A DNA stretch of 64,000 nucleotides from contig JAYKXP010000153.1 in NCBI GenBank assembly GCA_037176845.1, positions 1-64,000 of the forward strand, in the 5' to 3' direction. Positions 7,401 through 18,495 of the stretch are shown in pieces (positions within the stretch are counted from its first letter, which is position 1; each line of letters opens with the position of its first letter). The translations under genes and the position numbers were made by a program. Source of the stretch: Paramarasmius palmivorus (lineage: Eukaryota > Basidiomycota > Agaricomycetes > Agaricales > Marasmiaceae). The notes beneath the pieces are model-generated. The model made no database searches, was not told where the DNA came from, and saw only the letters and a list, made by a program, of their open reading frames with translations.

Positions 7401-9537
7401 CATTCGAAGGTATCCTTGACTCTATTTTGCCGCCATTTTACAAAGAGTACGGAGATCTTCTACGCAAACATGGACTACACCTAGGGAAGGACGGAAGCAA
7501 ACGGTCTGACCCAGCGGAGGTCTCCAACTGGCTCGCTGCCAAAGTGAACAATATCAAAGAGACATCAGAATACAAGAGTCACACGGAGGATAAGGCAGAG
7601 AACTGGGATAAAGTGTGTTTGTAACTCATCTCTCTTGTTTTATCTGGCTGATGTATTCCTTAGTCGCTGGATGAAAAGATTCGAAACTGGAAAAATAACG
7701 TGTTCATTCCAGAATGTCAACATGCCTTCATCAAGAAGTGGCAGGGCCTAGAAAGTGGTGACGGTGATGCCACAGTTCCTCTGCAAACTGGCGCAGCACG
7801 AGACTTGTTGGCATCGCTGAGAGAACCAGCCACTGCCAGAGATCTGTTTGTGAGAGAGAATGTGGACGCAATTAGCGCCAAACGGCGGGAGTTACTGGAG
7901 GCAGGTGGTTCAGTCAAACGGAACGGGGGTGGTGCACATGCTAAGGCGGTGAAAATCCTCTGGGAGGAAGCGGATCGCAAGTCGTACGAAATGAGAGTTG
8001 CTCAGGGTGACGCTGTGGATATCACGAAGTATGTGCTCACAATTTTATCTTTTTACGACATTGATTGATGAATGATTGCTATGCAGGAATAGGATGGAAC
8101 TTCCTCAAGTGCTGTATGAATGTATGAAGGATTTGTGTGTGAGCGGGCAGTTGGGGACACTCGAGTTGTTCATGATGTTCGGCTACCGAAGTGAGAAAGA
8201 CAGCGCTATCGACACTGGGCGGTAAGCTGTTTGCTCGACTGGGTGTGTTCTCTTCTGAATGATCCCCTGATATGCAGGATTCGGGCATCAACAATCAAGG
8301 GAGAGTCGTGCTTTGATGGTGCCCACACCGAGACACTCTGGCCAAAAGTGGATGCTGCATGGAAAAGCTTTGTGGCAACAAAGATACCACGTAAGTATGC
8401 TTTTTGTAATGGGCATATCCCTGGGTCTTAAGATTCGTTTCAGCCTTGGCAAACCAAGTCAAGTTATGCGAACATCTGGATTACAACAATGAAGACGCTG
8501 CATTCATCAAACCAGGTTTACAAATTTACAACACGGCTCCTGACTCGCTTCGTGCAGTCCTGAAGAACTTGTTTGAGGCTCTGTATTGTAAGTGCTACAT
8601 GCTAGTGATGCCGACGGACGACTCAAAACTTTATAGACAAGGAGTATTCCATCATGGAGGTACCATACGACAAGCTTCAGAAAGACCCAGGGGCATACTA
8701 TGATGTCACGGCACATTCATATCTTGCATCCCTTGGTTCACTCGATCCACAAGACCTGGCTATTGGCAGCCTTTATGGGCTGGCAGAATACCTTCAGAAA
8801 GTCACTCCACCGTTCATGTTCTTGGAACGATCACCGAAGGCGGCTTCTCAGGAACTTAGTTCTCAGTCAGAATCATCAAAGCATGCTGCAACTCCGGAGA
8901 GACCTTTAGAAGTCCCCATCGAACATCCAGAACCAACGTCTACCTTGCAACAAGCATCATCATCACAACCTCCTAAGACACCCACCTCTACGCCGAGATC
9001 TCTATCTCCAGGAGCTCCCAGGCCACAAACACCTCCACCTTCCAAACCACACAGCTGTCAGGCGCTCTCTCCAAGTGTTTCTACATGGCCTCTTTCTCCA
9101 TTGCCCAAGCCACAGACACCTGCGCCGGGATCTCCACCACCCGAAACTCCCAGGCTGCAGACACCTGCATCTCCTATGCCACAGATCCCTCAGGCACGCT
9201 CTTCTTCACAATGACCGCTTTCTCAGTCGCCAGTACCTAGTCGCTCTCCTACGCCACTTACTCCTCTCCCCTCCTCTCCTGAGCCAGACTCACCGACAGC
9301 TGACGAGCAGGTGATTGTGCGTACTAGGAGTAAACGCAAGGCTAATGCGACGGATCCCGAGGATTGTGAAATCAACGAGAAGAGTGTGTCACGAGCAAAA
9401 CGCGGGAAGTGGCATAGTCTACCGAGGCGAGAAGCGAGTACACGGAGGAAAGCAGCTGAGGCACAAGACTCCGGGATCTCGAGGGGTGGTCACAGGGGTC
9501 GAGGGGGTCGCGGTCGAGGTGGTCGGTCCAGAGTTTA
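7401..9537 (+). pseudogene. 3' part of an unknown multi-exon gene, interrupted by gypsy A; one in-frame TGA
   Basis: The reading frame is open from 7402, the first bases after the LTR, so the 5' part is expected left of the window. Exons that join in frame: 7402-7612, 7664-8028, 8087-8221, 8278-8390, 8444-8587, 8637-9537; introns 49-58 bp with GT..AG. The first part is globular (FIPECQHAFIKKWQGLE, LWEEADRKSYEMR, MELPQVLYECMKDL). The last exon is a Pro/Ser/Thr-rich linker (TPRSLSPGAPRPQTPPP) ending in a basic RGG-type tail (RGGHRGRGGRGRGG) suited to RNA binding. TGA at 9212-9214 splits the last exon; the frame continues open to 9537, so it probably replaced CGA, unless the protein simply ends there. 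Family not recognised. Confidence 0.6.
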
Positions 9538-11173
9538 AAAGTGGATATGTTTAGTGGTTCTGTTAAACGGACATGTTTGGACTTCTGTTTAAATATCTTT
9601 CATCTATTTCTTTGATATCTTCTATTTGATTTTCTTGTTCATCTCTTGTTTATTTTTCTGTTTATTTCATCATTTCACTGTCAGACTTATATCGTGCAAA
9701 TAGCGGACTCCGTAACATGTTTAAATCGTGTTTAAACAGGTCATTTTAAACATGCTGCTTGTAAATATTACTTTGTATGTACATTCAAACACGTATTAAA
9801 CATGATATTTGAACACACACCTACTCGTGATGGTGTGCTCACACAGAGACGACAGCTTATTGCGTGTTTAATTGAGGTATTTAAACAAAGACTAAACACG
9901 ATGCTCAAACACACCACCCCATCTCAGCTCAACGAAATGTTGGTGGTAGGGAAAACCATGTTTGAGTATGTTTGAAAAGTTTCGGTTGGACTGGGGGTAT
10001 GTTCGAAAAAAGTCATCCTATTTTTCGTCAGGGTCGAAGTTATCTCTCTTATTCTTGTACAACGATGTAGGCTGAAGTCCCCTCCCCGCTGTGAGGGTAC
10101 CAGAACGAAATCGCTGAAAAACAGTCATTTTGACACCAATTGTTGTGTTCAGAATCGCACTAGTACATCGTACTAAGTATTATATGGACTTGGTAGCACT
10201 ACTAAGAACCTAGTAGTGCGCATATGGCGAGGAATAAAATAGGCATGCACTGCGTAGTGAATACTAGCTGCGCGCGCATAGACGTTGATGTCGTCGTTAG
10301 CCCTATATGATTGCGCTAGGATACGCGTCGAAACCTGTAGACCGTGTCTATATTCTATTATCAGGCTGGAACCTTACGAGGACATGCTACTGTACATGGT
10401 AGACTTCCTAGTAGGTCATATGGCTACACTATACTTGCGCTATGGGACATATGAGATGGGATAGTGAACGAGGACCAACTACCACAGCATAGAAGGACCC
10501 TAGGGGACGGATCAGAGCTATATACCAAATACGGTAGAAGCTGGAGGTGTGAGTCACCTTTGAGAGCAGAGTTACCAGGATTAGAAATGTCTGAGTAACC
10601 GGGTCATCGATACGAGGACCATATGGGGGCTTAACAGCTTTCACATATCGATCGGAATATCCCTCGAGCTTCAAGTTGGGATTCCTACTACTAGTACAGG
10701 CACTAGTGAGGGACATATAGTCCTATAACCAGGGAACAGATAGGATTCGGTTCCAGGACTGTCCTAGGACGTAGAAAATATAATATAGAACTACAAAGGC
10801 ATCGCCGTGAAGGGCTGGGTGGGGACTTCAACGTTCTTCACTGTTATCTCATGCAAGTAAGGGCTTCACAGCTTGGGTGGTGTCAAATGATCTAACTGTC
10901 ACATTTCACCAGGTCTTACATTACCCCAAGGGCTTGGTGAACGTGTTCATCTCTCACTAACCTCACGATTTTCTCTAATGTTCGACCCCTAGAAAATAAC
11001 ATTCATTTACCCCAGTATCTCCATTCTGAAACCTCGTGTCTTAAAGTAGTTTTACATTTGTGATTGAGATGAACTTGAGGGATTTCCAAATTGATAGGTA
11101 TTCGCATATGTGCCACGTGTGTGGAACCAAATTGATATATCTTGGAGGAAAGGTCTGAACTGCATCCCTGTCA
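9538..11173. other. Non-coding stretch between the two broken genes
   Basis: No supportable gene. 9550-9990 is dense in TTTAAAC/GTTTAAAC words. 10196-10219 is a 9-bp perfect hairpin (GCACTACTA, 6-nt loop). 10140-10760 is rich in CTAGTA and CATATG words and looks like decayed repeat DNA. Confidence 0.5.
10196..10219. repeat. Short perfect inverted repeat
   Basis: GCACTACTA, loop AGAACC, TAGTAGTGC: a 9-bp perfect stem. No T-run follows and no gene ends here. Confidence 0.6.
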
Positions 11174-14100
11174 ATGAAAATGCATGCAACGAGAGCGAAA
11201 GCGCAAGCTGAGGCACATGATTCCTGTGTACAAACACGTAGCATGCATCAAGGTGAAATGCTCACGTTATCTGCTACTGAGGCACCAAAGCCTGTAAAGC
11301 GGAAGGCTGGGCGATGCTCCAAAAAAGTGAGTAATATCTGGTTGTGCATGCACGTACTGCTAATATTTGTATGTACAGCGTGCTACCTCGGAACGCGCAG
11401 ACTCGGGACCACCTGCCATGGATGTTGACAAGGTATGTATGTAGTCATTGTTGACTTTTGCCATCGTTAATGCATTACACAGGAACCTGATGCTGACAAT
11501 GAAGACAAAGAGTCCGAAGTAGAGGCGCCCAAGGCTGTACCTCATAGGACGAGGCCAGGCCCCGCGAAGGTGAGTATACTACTCTTGCGTTGAAGTTTCT
11601 AGCTCATATTCATCTAGGGAGTGAACACTGACCAAGTACCTAAGAACAAAGTAAGTACCTGTTTTACAGAATGCGATGTGCGACACTACTTAGCATTGTT
11701 AGGGGACTGGTCGCAACTCCGAGAGGGAACAGTCAGAATCAGACTCCAATCCCTTTAGTGCAAAGCACAGTGACGTTGTACCTGCCATGTTCTTAGACGT
11801 CGACCCCATGGAATCCGCTTCAAGTAAGTTGTGTATGTTGACATTGTATTGGGCTAACACATTATTAGCTCCACCAGTCCGTCCAGCCCCTAGTCCCACT
11901 CCTTGGGCAGCTAAACGTCTGCAGATATCCCATATCGAAGTTCCTATGGAGCCAGTTCGTGACAAGGAAGACTCGCCTTTGTTAGATTCAGGCTCTTCTG
12001 GTTCAGATTTCAGCCTCACGCATGCTGAAGTGAAGAAGCAATGTCGACGAAAGGGAGAACCCTCAGAGAGCGAGGAAGAGGATGCCAGTGATGCAGATCC
12101 ACCACCACCACCACCACCACCACCACCACCACCACCTCCTCCTCCACCTCCTCCTCCTCCTCCCAACAATCGGCGAACAAAGCAGCGTACTGGCAAGCAG
12201 AAGGTTCAATCAAACCCTACTACTGCCGCTAGAGCTAGCACGGAACCGAACAATACCGAGACCGGTGCTGTCGAGTCATCAGTAGAGCCTGTTGAACAAG
12301 TAGATCCCACACTGCAGACTTTACACCCTTACAAGGAACAGATCAAGCAACAAGCCCTTGCAAACTTTATTGCAAGGAATCCCGAGTTTGCCAGTCCTCG
12401 CGACCCTGATTCCAACGACACGCGCACAGGTCCGTTACCAGACACCCTCAAGCAGGAACTGGATTTGTGGCGGGCTACTGTGCTCTGGTTGATAGAAGCT
12501 CTAGCTGAGCACATGAATGTCGACTTCAGCACCTGTCGAAGCTATGTCTTTGAAGCAGCTCTCACGGCCATGTCTCGTCGACCCAATCCATACAACGTAT
12601 TCCAGAGTTGGCACTCCCAGGAGCATCCAAAGAAACACGGAGGTTAGTATTCCTTTTTGTCAGTAGGACAGTGCTGATTGATAGCTTCAGATGCTGAAAC
12701 TATCTGGCATTTCACTTCCTGCTGGTGCCAAGGACATCCCATCCAATGCAGATTAAATCACTGCAGACTTCGACCCACAACCTTTAGAACACTACATGCA
12801 GTGGTACCAAGCACTCAGTGAAGCTGCCCTAAAGCAGGCAAAAGCTAGTGGTCGGTGGAATCCCCAGAATTTGCTCCTACCACTTCTACGTCACATATGT
12901 TCGTTACACATGATGAAACACCAACTGACTTCTTTTTGTAAGTCTGAACAGGCGTTGTTGAACCACAAATGTCAGTTGTTTGGGTTCCTTATTGAGCCTT
13001 CCTGTGATGCCAGTGGACGTTCGTTCAGTTGTGCTTGGGGAAATACACCAGATTGGTTTGCGGTGTACGCTAAGCACCAGACTACCATCACATCTCAGTT
13101 ATATGATTTCAAGGCAATGTTTAGGTGAGTATGCTTGGCTTTGAACTGTGTTTCCTTTGTTAATCTTGTGGCACAGAATTGAAGAGATGAACAATCGTGA
13201 CCATGATGTTCCTACCCAGTATCTGGGCATTGTGGCAGATGAACCTTCCTGCTAATGATGATAAGGATCATGATGCCTGGGTTTGGCGTCACATCGTTAA
13301 AACTGAAACCAGTGAGGAGTAGAGTTATTCCAAATCATTACATGCTTACCATCTTTTTCAGTGCTTCAGGCTGGAAAAGAGGTCGCTTGGGACTCTTTTC
13401 TCTCAAAATGTGCATTGGCACAGATTCGTATTTGCAATTGGCCTAAGGATGTTTCATTTCCTGGGTTACGTGGAGCTAAGAAGCTCAGTGGTCAGCAATA
13501 CAAGAAATTCCTCCCGGACAAAGAGCAGTGGATCAGAGACCTCATTGGAGGATTACTGTCTGAGGATGCCCAACGTCAACCTACCGTTGTTTTCTTTCAA
13601 AAATGGTCACATGGTTTGTACTTCTATGATTCTATGTTGACGTTGCTTGCTGAGAATGTGCAGCAGAAGCATCTTTGCCTTTTGCGGAACAGGCAAATGT
13701 TCCTGTTGTTGTCGTTGAAGACGGCACAACCCTTGCTTTTGCAAAGGACAGTTCAAGTTTTGCAGACAAGCTAGTGAAATTAGGTATGTGACATGTTTAA
13801 TTGCTCCCTTCAATCTATTGATAATACACTAGATCCTGCTGCCACTGTGAGCAATGCTGGTGGTACTTCATGGGGGAAAGCAACTGTGATGCAAGCTCCT
13901 CCACTGAAGCCACCTGCTCCCCCTGCTTTAACAAAGCCCCCCATTGTGCGTTGGGTCACGTCCCATGAACCTACACTGCAATTCTGTATGTTGTATTACT
14001 TTCGTGCAAAGTTGATGCTTACCTTTATCAGTTCTACCTACATTGCCAACTGTCAATCTAATCCAACAAGCCGTCAAACCCTCAAACCAAGTATCTACCA

Positions 14101-14841
14101 ATGTCCCAATACGAGTTAAACATGAAATTCTGTGGATAAATCAAGTTCTGATCTGTTTCAAGTTGATGCAAGGCAACAGCTACTTACCGCACACTATAGG
14201 ATGTGTGATCACGACAATAACTTTCATATTGGAGATGCCTATGGAGTCTGTGATGCTGTCCTCACTGAAGGAATGCCAGCGTATCAGGAATGGACAGTCC
14301 ATTTCAATCTGTTGAACAATCCTGAACTTGAGAATATTCCATTGGTGAGTGAATTGTCATGTGAGCATTGATATGTACTCACCATCAGTGACAGCCTCCT
14401 GCTATCCCCAGCAATGATGTTGATTCAACATCACCATCACCTCCAATAACACCTTCTTCGAAGAACAATCAAAGTCCTAGTCCACCCCCACACCATCCAT
14501 CTGATTTTCCTGCGGAGCCACGCAGGCATCATGATGATGATGATGCTCTTTCTCCACTGCCGTCTAATCAGCTTGCTCATCCACTATACATGCAATCTAT
14601 TCCTGCTCCAATCCCACAACAGCCACCTTCTCAGCCCCATCCTTTACAACCTCCTGCTCCTTCCACTAGGCCAAAGCCTTCTCTTCCCCCAAATAAGCCA
14701 AAATATATGCCCCCCTGCAAGCCTGTTCCAGCCTATCGTGGTGCTGAAGGTTATCATAGACCTCAGACTTTCTATAGACATTCTGTTGATGATGCCGGTG
14801 CTGCTGATGAACCAGTTGCAGGTCCGTCTAGAGTGCGTTAA
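11174..14841 (+). pseudogene. Unknown multi-exon gene with polyproline tract, decayed
   Basis: Begins at ATG 11174 with a basic exon (KRKAGRCSKK), then small exons 11379-11432, 11483-11569, 11618-11650, 11703-11823, and a large exon 11869-12642 with an acidic Ser/Glu stretch, an uninterrupted proline run and LQTLHPYKEQIKQQALANF. The next exon, 12691-13124, encodes a globular part (SGRWNPQNLLLPLLRH, FLIEPSCDASGRSFSCAWGN). Later exons end with a Pro-rich tail (SIPAPIPQQPPSQPHP) and stop at 14839. TAA at 12754 is in frame between good coding halves, and near 13205-13250 two frames carry the coding signal, implying a frameshift. The C-to-T type stop fits the decay seen in nearby elements. No family recognised; the composition (disordered, acidic, basic) suggests a nuclear protein. 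Confidence 0.5.
12098..12171. repeat. CCA/CCT triplet microsatellite encoding polyproline
   Basis: About 74 bp of CCA repeats passing into CCT/CCA repeats, in frame as proline within the 11869-12642 exon. A length-variable site. Confidence 0.9.
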
Positions 14842-15005
14842 TAGCTAGTCATGTCATAACTTTGTTTGATGTACTTTCGTTATGTTTACCTTTTGTACAT
14901 ATTGCCCTTATGCCCTCTATGGTAAATTGTCTTTGTGTGACGTGGCAAATCTGTTGGAATATCTTGACTTCTATATAGTCTGACTAGTGTGAAACCCATT
15001 GTGAA

Positions 15006-15105
15006 ACCCTGGTAGCTCAGTGGTAGAGCATTGTCAAAATGTTATCGCAAGGTACCGAGTTAAGTTGGCAGTTTGAGGTCCTGTGTTCGATTCACGGCCA
15101 GGGTG
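15006..15105 (+). tRNA. tRNA-like gene, probably intron-containing or degenerate; isotype not assigned
   Basis: Perfect 7-bp acceptor stem (ACCCTGG with CCAGGGT), D arm GCTC-AGTGGTA-GAGC, and T arm CTGTG-TTCGATT-CACGG are all present, with A-box and B-box words. Between them lies about 50 nt instead of 22, so an intron of about 27 nt is implied. One fold pairs TCAAA with TTTGA and gives anticodon GTT (Asn), but it leaves three surplus bases after the D stem. No reading is fully canonical. A short T-run (GTTTTA) follows. It may be a pseudo-tRNA. Confidence 0.55.
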
Positions 15106-15479
15106 TTTTACATTCCTTGTATTTCTTTTTGCCCAAGTTGAAAATGAGGTCCCAACTCTGATATCATAGATTTTATGCTACGTAGATAAAGGCTGTATAT
15201 ACTGAACTCTACAGTTGTCAACTTGCAGAAGCACCTTTGTAAAATTGGAAAGTGAATCAAATACTTGGTATTCATTATAAAAGGAGTCAGTGCTCCACTT
15301 GCTCCACCCCATGTTCCATCTTGCCCATACATGGGTTGCCATTCTGAGTAGATAGTTATGAATGAGTTGTTGTTGGCCTTGCCAGTAATGGTGGCAGTTA
15401 TGGCCATGTTTAGGGACAAGAAGTATTAATTATTTGTGACATGTTACTCAACTATCTATGCTGAATTGATAAATGAATA

Positions 15480-15650
15480 GCTAAATACTGAATCTCCCAG
15501 ACATATGCCCACCCAGATATATGCCTGATGTAGGATATCTCCCAGGCATATGCCCAGCCCAGGTATATGCCTGACACTACGCTACCTATGTCTGATGCTA
15601 CCTATGCCTGACGCTACCTATGCCTGATGCTACCTATGCATCCAGTATAC
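15480..15650. repeat. Dispersed ATATGCC / CTACCTATGCC short repeats
   Basis: Words CCCAGGCATATGCCCAG, CAGATATATGCCTG and four runs of GCTACCTATG(C/T)CTGA in close succession. Non-coding minisatellite-like DNA. Confidence 0.7.
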
Positions 15651-15659
15651 AAGTAATAG

Positions 15660-15890
15660 TGAATGAATATATAGGGAATGAATAGCTGCTGGTTACATAT
15701 TCTTTACAAATATAGGGTGTGTGTATACTTTTACATATTCTCTACCAGTATAGGGAATGAATAGCTGCTGGGTACATATCCTTAATAGTAGATGAATAGG
15801 TGCTGGATACATACCTTTAATAGTGAATGAATAGCTGCTAGATACATATATCCTTAATAGTGATTGAATAGCTGCTGGATACATATCAGA
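15660..15890. repeat. Minisatellite, unit about 35 bp
   Basis: About six imperfect copies of a unit containing GAATAGCTGCTGGATACATAT followed by CCTTAATAGT. Copies differ by substitutions and small indels. Confidence 0.75.
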
Positions 15891-16079
15891 ACTAGCCCCT
15901 ATTCAAGGCATATGCCTACCTGGGGCCTATTTCAATGGCACTCTAGCACCCCTTATACGGTGCAAAAGCTGCTTCAGATAGTATCATAACATCTTACAGA
16001 TACTAATATCTTTATACTACCTAAATATTCCCAATTTCCAGGCTTTTATGCCCCTAAATCCACTGAATTTACCCCTATT

Positions 16080-16245
16080 CCAGGTATATACCCATTCCAA
16101 AATGCCAGAAATATGCCTGGGTATATGCCCAGAGGTCACTGTAACACTCTCAGGTATATGCCCAGAAGTCGCTGGAACAATCTCAGGTATATGCCCAGAG
16201 GTCGCTGTAACACTATCAGGTATATACCTACTCAGGCATGCCTAA
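16080..16245. repeat. Minisatellite, unit about 36 bp
   Basis: Three to four copies of CAGGTATATGCCCAGA followed by GGTCGCTGTAACACT-type sequence. It lies just upstream of the decayed gypsy B gag and could be part of that element's leader or LTR. Confidence 0.75.
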
Positions 16246-16287
16246 TACATATGGGACCTTAGAGGTCCAACTATCACCACTCAGGAG

Positions 16288-18403
16288 TTGGACCTAAGAA
16301 GGTCCAAAAGGTGGTTGCCTGAAGTGACCCAGAGTCAGAGTCCCCCTACGAGTAATGGGCCAGCCTCTGCTAACCTTCCACAAACATCTTCTCCTGCAAC
16401 CATTGAAAGCCGAATTCCGTCTCCTACAACAACCCCATTCACGAGAGAGCCCTACTTTGTGGATGCGCCTACCACAGTACCCCCGACTACAACGATTCAT
16501 AGCCAATCTGTTCACTGGGCACCTCAGGCAGTTGACTACGAACCTATACCAGGCTTTCTGGTTAAGGAAGAACCAATAGCAGGGCCCTCTTCGCATGCCA
16601 CCTCCTTGAACAAGAAACCATGTTCTGGGCGACAAAAGGACTGGCTTGACAAAAATGTTCCAAAAACGGATGAAGCCCCAAAGGAATCAGTTCCTCCAGA
16701 GTCCCAGCCACTGACTCATCCTGAAGTACACTTACACAATGGAAACAACGACTTCTACACTGTCTGGCTATGCCTTTTGACTGCCTAGGAACCATAAGGA
16801 AGAAAGAGAGATGGTTAAGGCAGGCAGGAAGACAAAAGCGGCTGTACTCTTAGAGAAGTTGAAAAGGAGAAAAGAAGATGCTGACCAACTAAAAGAGTGG
16901 GAAGGAAGAGACGTTCCTCCTCATTTGACCTCCACACAAATTTCTTCACATCCATCGACTGCGACTATGCGAACTCCTTCAATTCAGTCCACTTCAGACT
17001 CCTTTTCTCAATGGATTAACCCTGGACAGAGCTCCAACACTCTTCTTCAATCACCAAGTGCACCACCGGCTAATCAGGGAGCCCATACATTAGCTCCTGC
17101 AACCCCTGGAAGTGCCGGTTATGAAACTGATGTCGAGAGGTCAATTACTGACCCCGACGTTACCTGAACTACAGCAGCAGTGTCTGGTGACCCAGACAGG
17201 TCAGATCCTTCTTCAGATGATGAGCCAAATCGCCCAAAGGATCCTCCCCCGGTAATTCCATCCAGAAGGAAAAAGGAGAGGAAGTTAAGACCGGCTGTTA
17301 ATGAGTCTTCTTCTACAGACGAGGAAGAATGTTGAGAAGAACAATGACGAACACAGTTGGAGAAGGAAATCAACACCAAAATAGCCGCTGAGTCCAAAAT
17401 TGACATTTGCAAACTGGAACCGTTCTCAGGAGACTCCAGAGACCAATGGAGACCATTCATTTCAACCATTTACAACATCATCCACGTCAAACCATACAGA
17501 TATGCTGATTCTGATCGTAGAATTGCTATGACCGGTTCTTACTTCACAGGAAAGGCCCTAGCAGCTTATCGGGTATTAGTAGAACGCAAGGTCAAGGGCA
17601 ATTATGTTCCTGAACTTGAAGACTGGAATACCTTCCTTCAAACATTTGCAAAAATGTTTGGCCATGAGAATGAAGCCCTTATGGCTTGGGTTAAAATCGG
17701 TAACACCAAACAAAAGGAGAAGGAATCTTTTTCAGACTTCTACCTTTGTTTTGCTGAAGCTGCAGTGGACACTGGCTATGATGCCATCACTCTACACCAT
17801 CTCCTCCTCACACACATCAACAAACACTTCAGAGGAAGACTTATGTTGGCAAGCCAGTTACCCGAAACATACGAGGGACTGGTCGCAATGCTTAGGAGTA
17901 TGGATGCTACCGAACAAACCTTTCTGCAGTCTGGAATGTCGTCTCCCTTTCAGTTTTTTCGGTCCAACCCAAACAGAACGACTCCTCAGACAAGCACGTC
18001 ACGTTTTTCAGGATATACGCGTGAGGATTATAACTGCAAAGAGATGACTTCTGCACCAGCCAGATGTGTGAATGATACGGTTCAGCAAGTAGAGGAACAG
18101 AAGAAGACCACGGTTGTAGGACCACCTTCTCTGGCTAACCAAAAGCCAACCACTCAACAAATGACGACTCGTCAGACCACATTCAGGGTGGCAGGAGTGT
18201 CCCAAGAGGAGATGAACCGTAGGCGTGCAGCTAAGGCCTGTCTTATTTGTGGTCGTCAAGGACATTTCATGGTGAACTGTCCAGACAGAGCTGTAACAGC
18301 TAGGATGGCTTATGCACAAGATGAAGAGTCAGACGAGCCGTACTGGAGCATTGGGATGGATGGAACGGTAGATTTCATTGATCCTGGGGAAATGGATAGC
18401 TGA
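16288..18403 (+). pseudogene. gag: Decayed Gag of gypsy B
   Basis: The N-terminal part (16288-16788) is Pro/Thr-rich and followed by a frame change. 16811-17164 begins basic (MVKAGRKTKAAVLLEKLKRR) and becomes Ser/Pro-rich. 17357-18400 is the capsid part (LEPFSGDSRDQWRPFI, then helices with GNTKQKEKESFSDF) ending in a canonical CCHC knuckle CLICGRQGHFMVNC at about 18235-18280. The stops at 17165, 17333, 17345 and 18401 are all TGA. Confidence 0.75.
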
Positions 18404-18495
18404 GAAGACAAAGACAACTCAGTAGAGTCTCAGGGAAACGTCAAGATGACTCAGGAGTTACCCGGCAAGGAGGCCTGAGTCTGAGGGGAGCCACT

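Noticed and set aside
11699..12196. Minus-strand ORF with a long glycine run
   Set aside because: Antisense of the CCA/CCT triplet repeat encoding polyproline on the plus strand, where splice sites support the gene.
15480..16245. CRISPR-like array
   Set aside because: Repeats are adjacent and imperfect with no unique spacers of even length, and the genome is eukaryotic.
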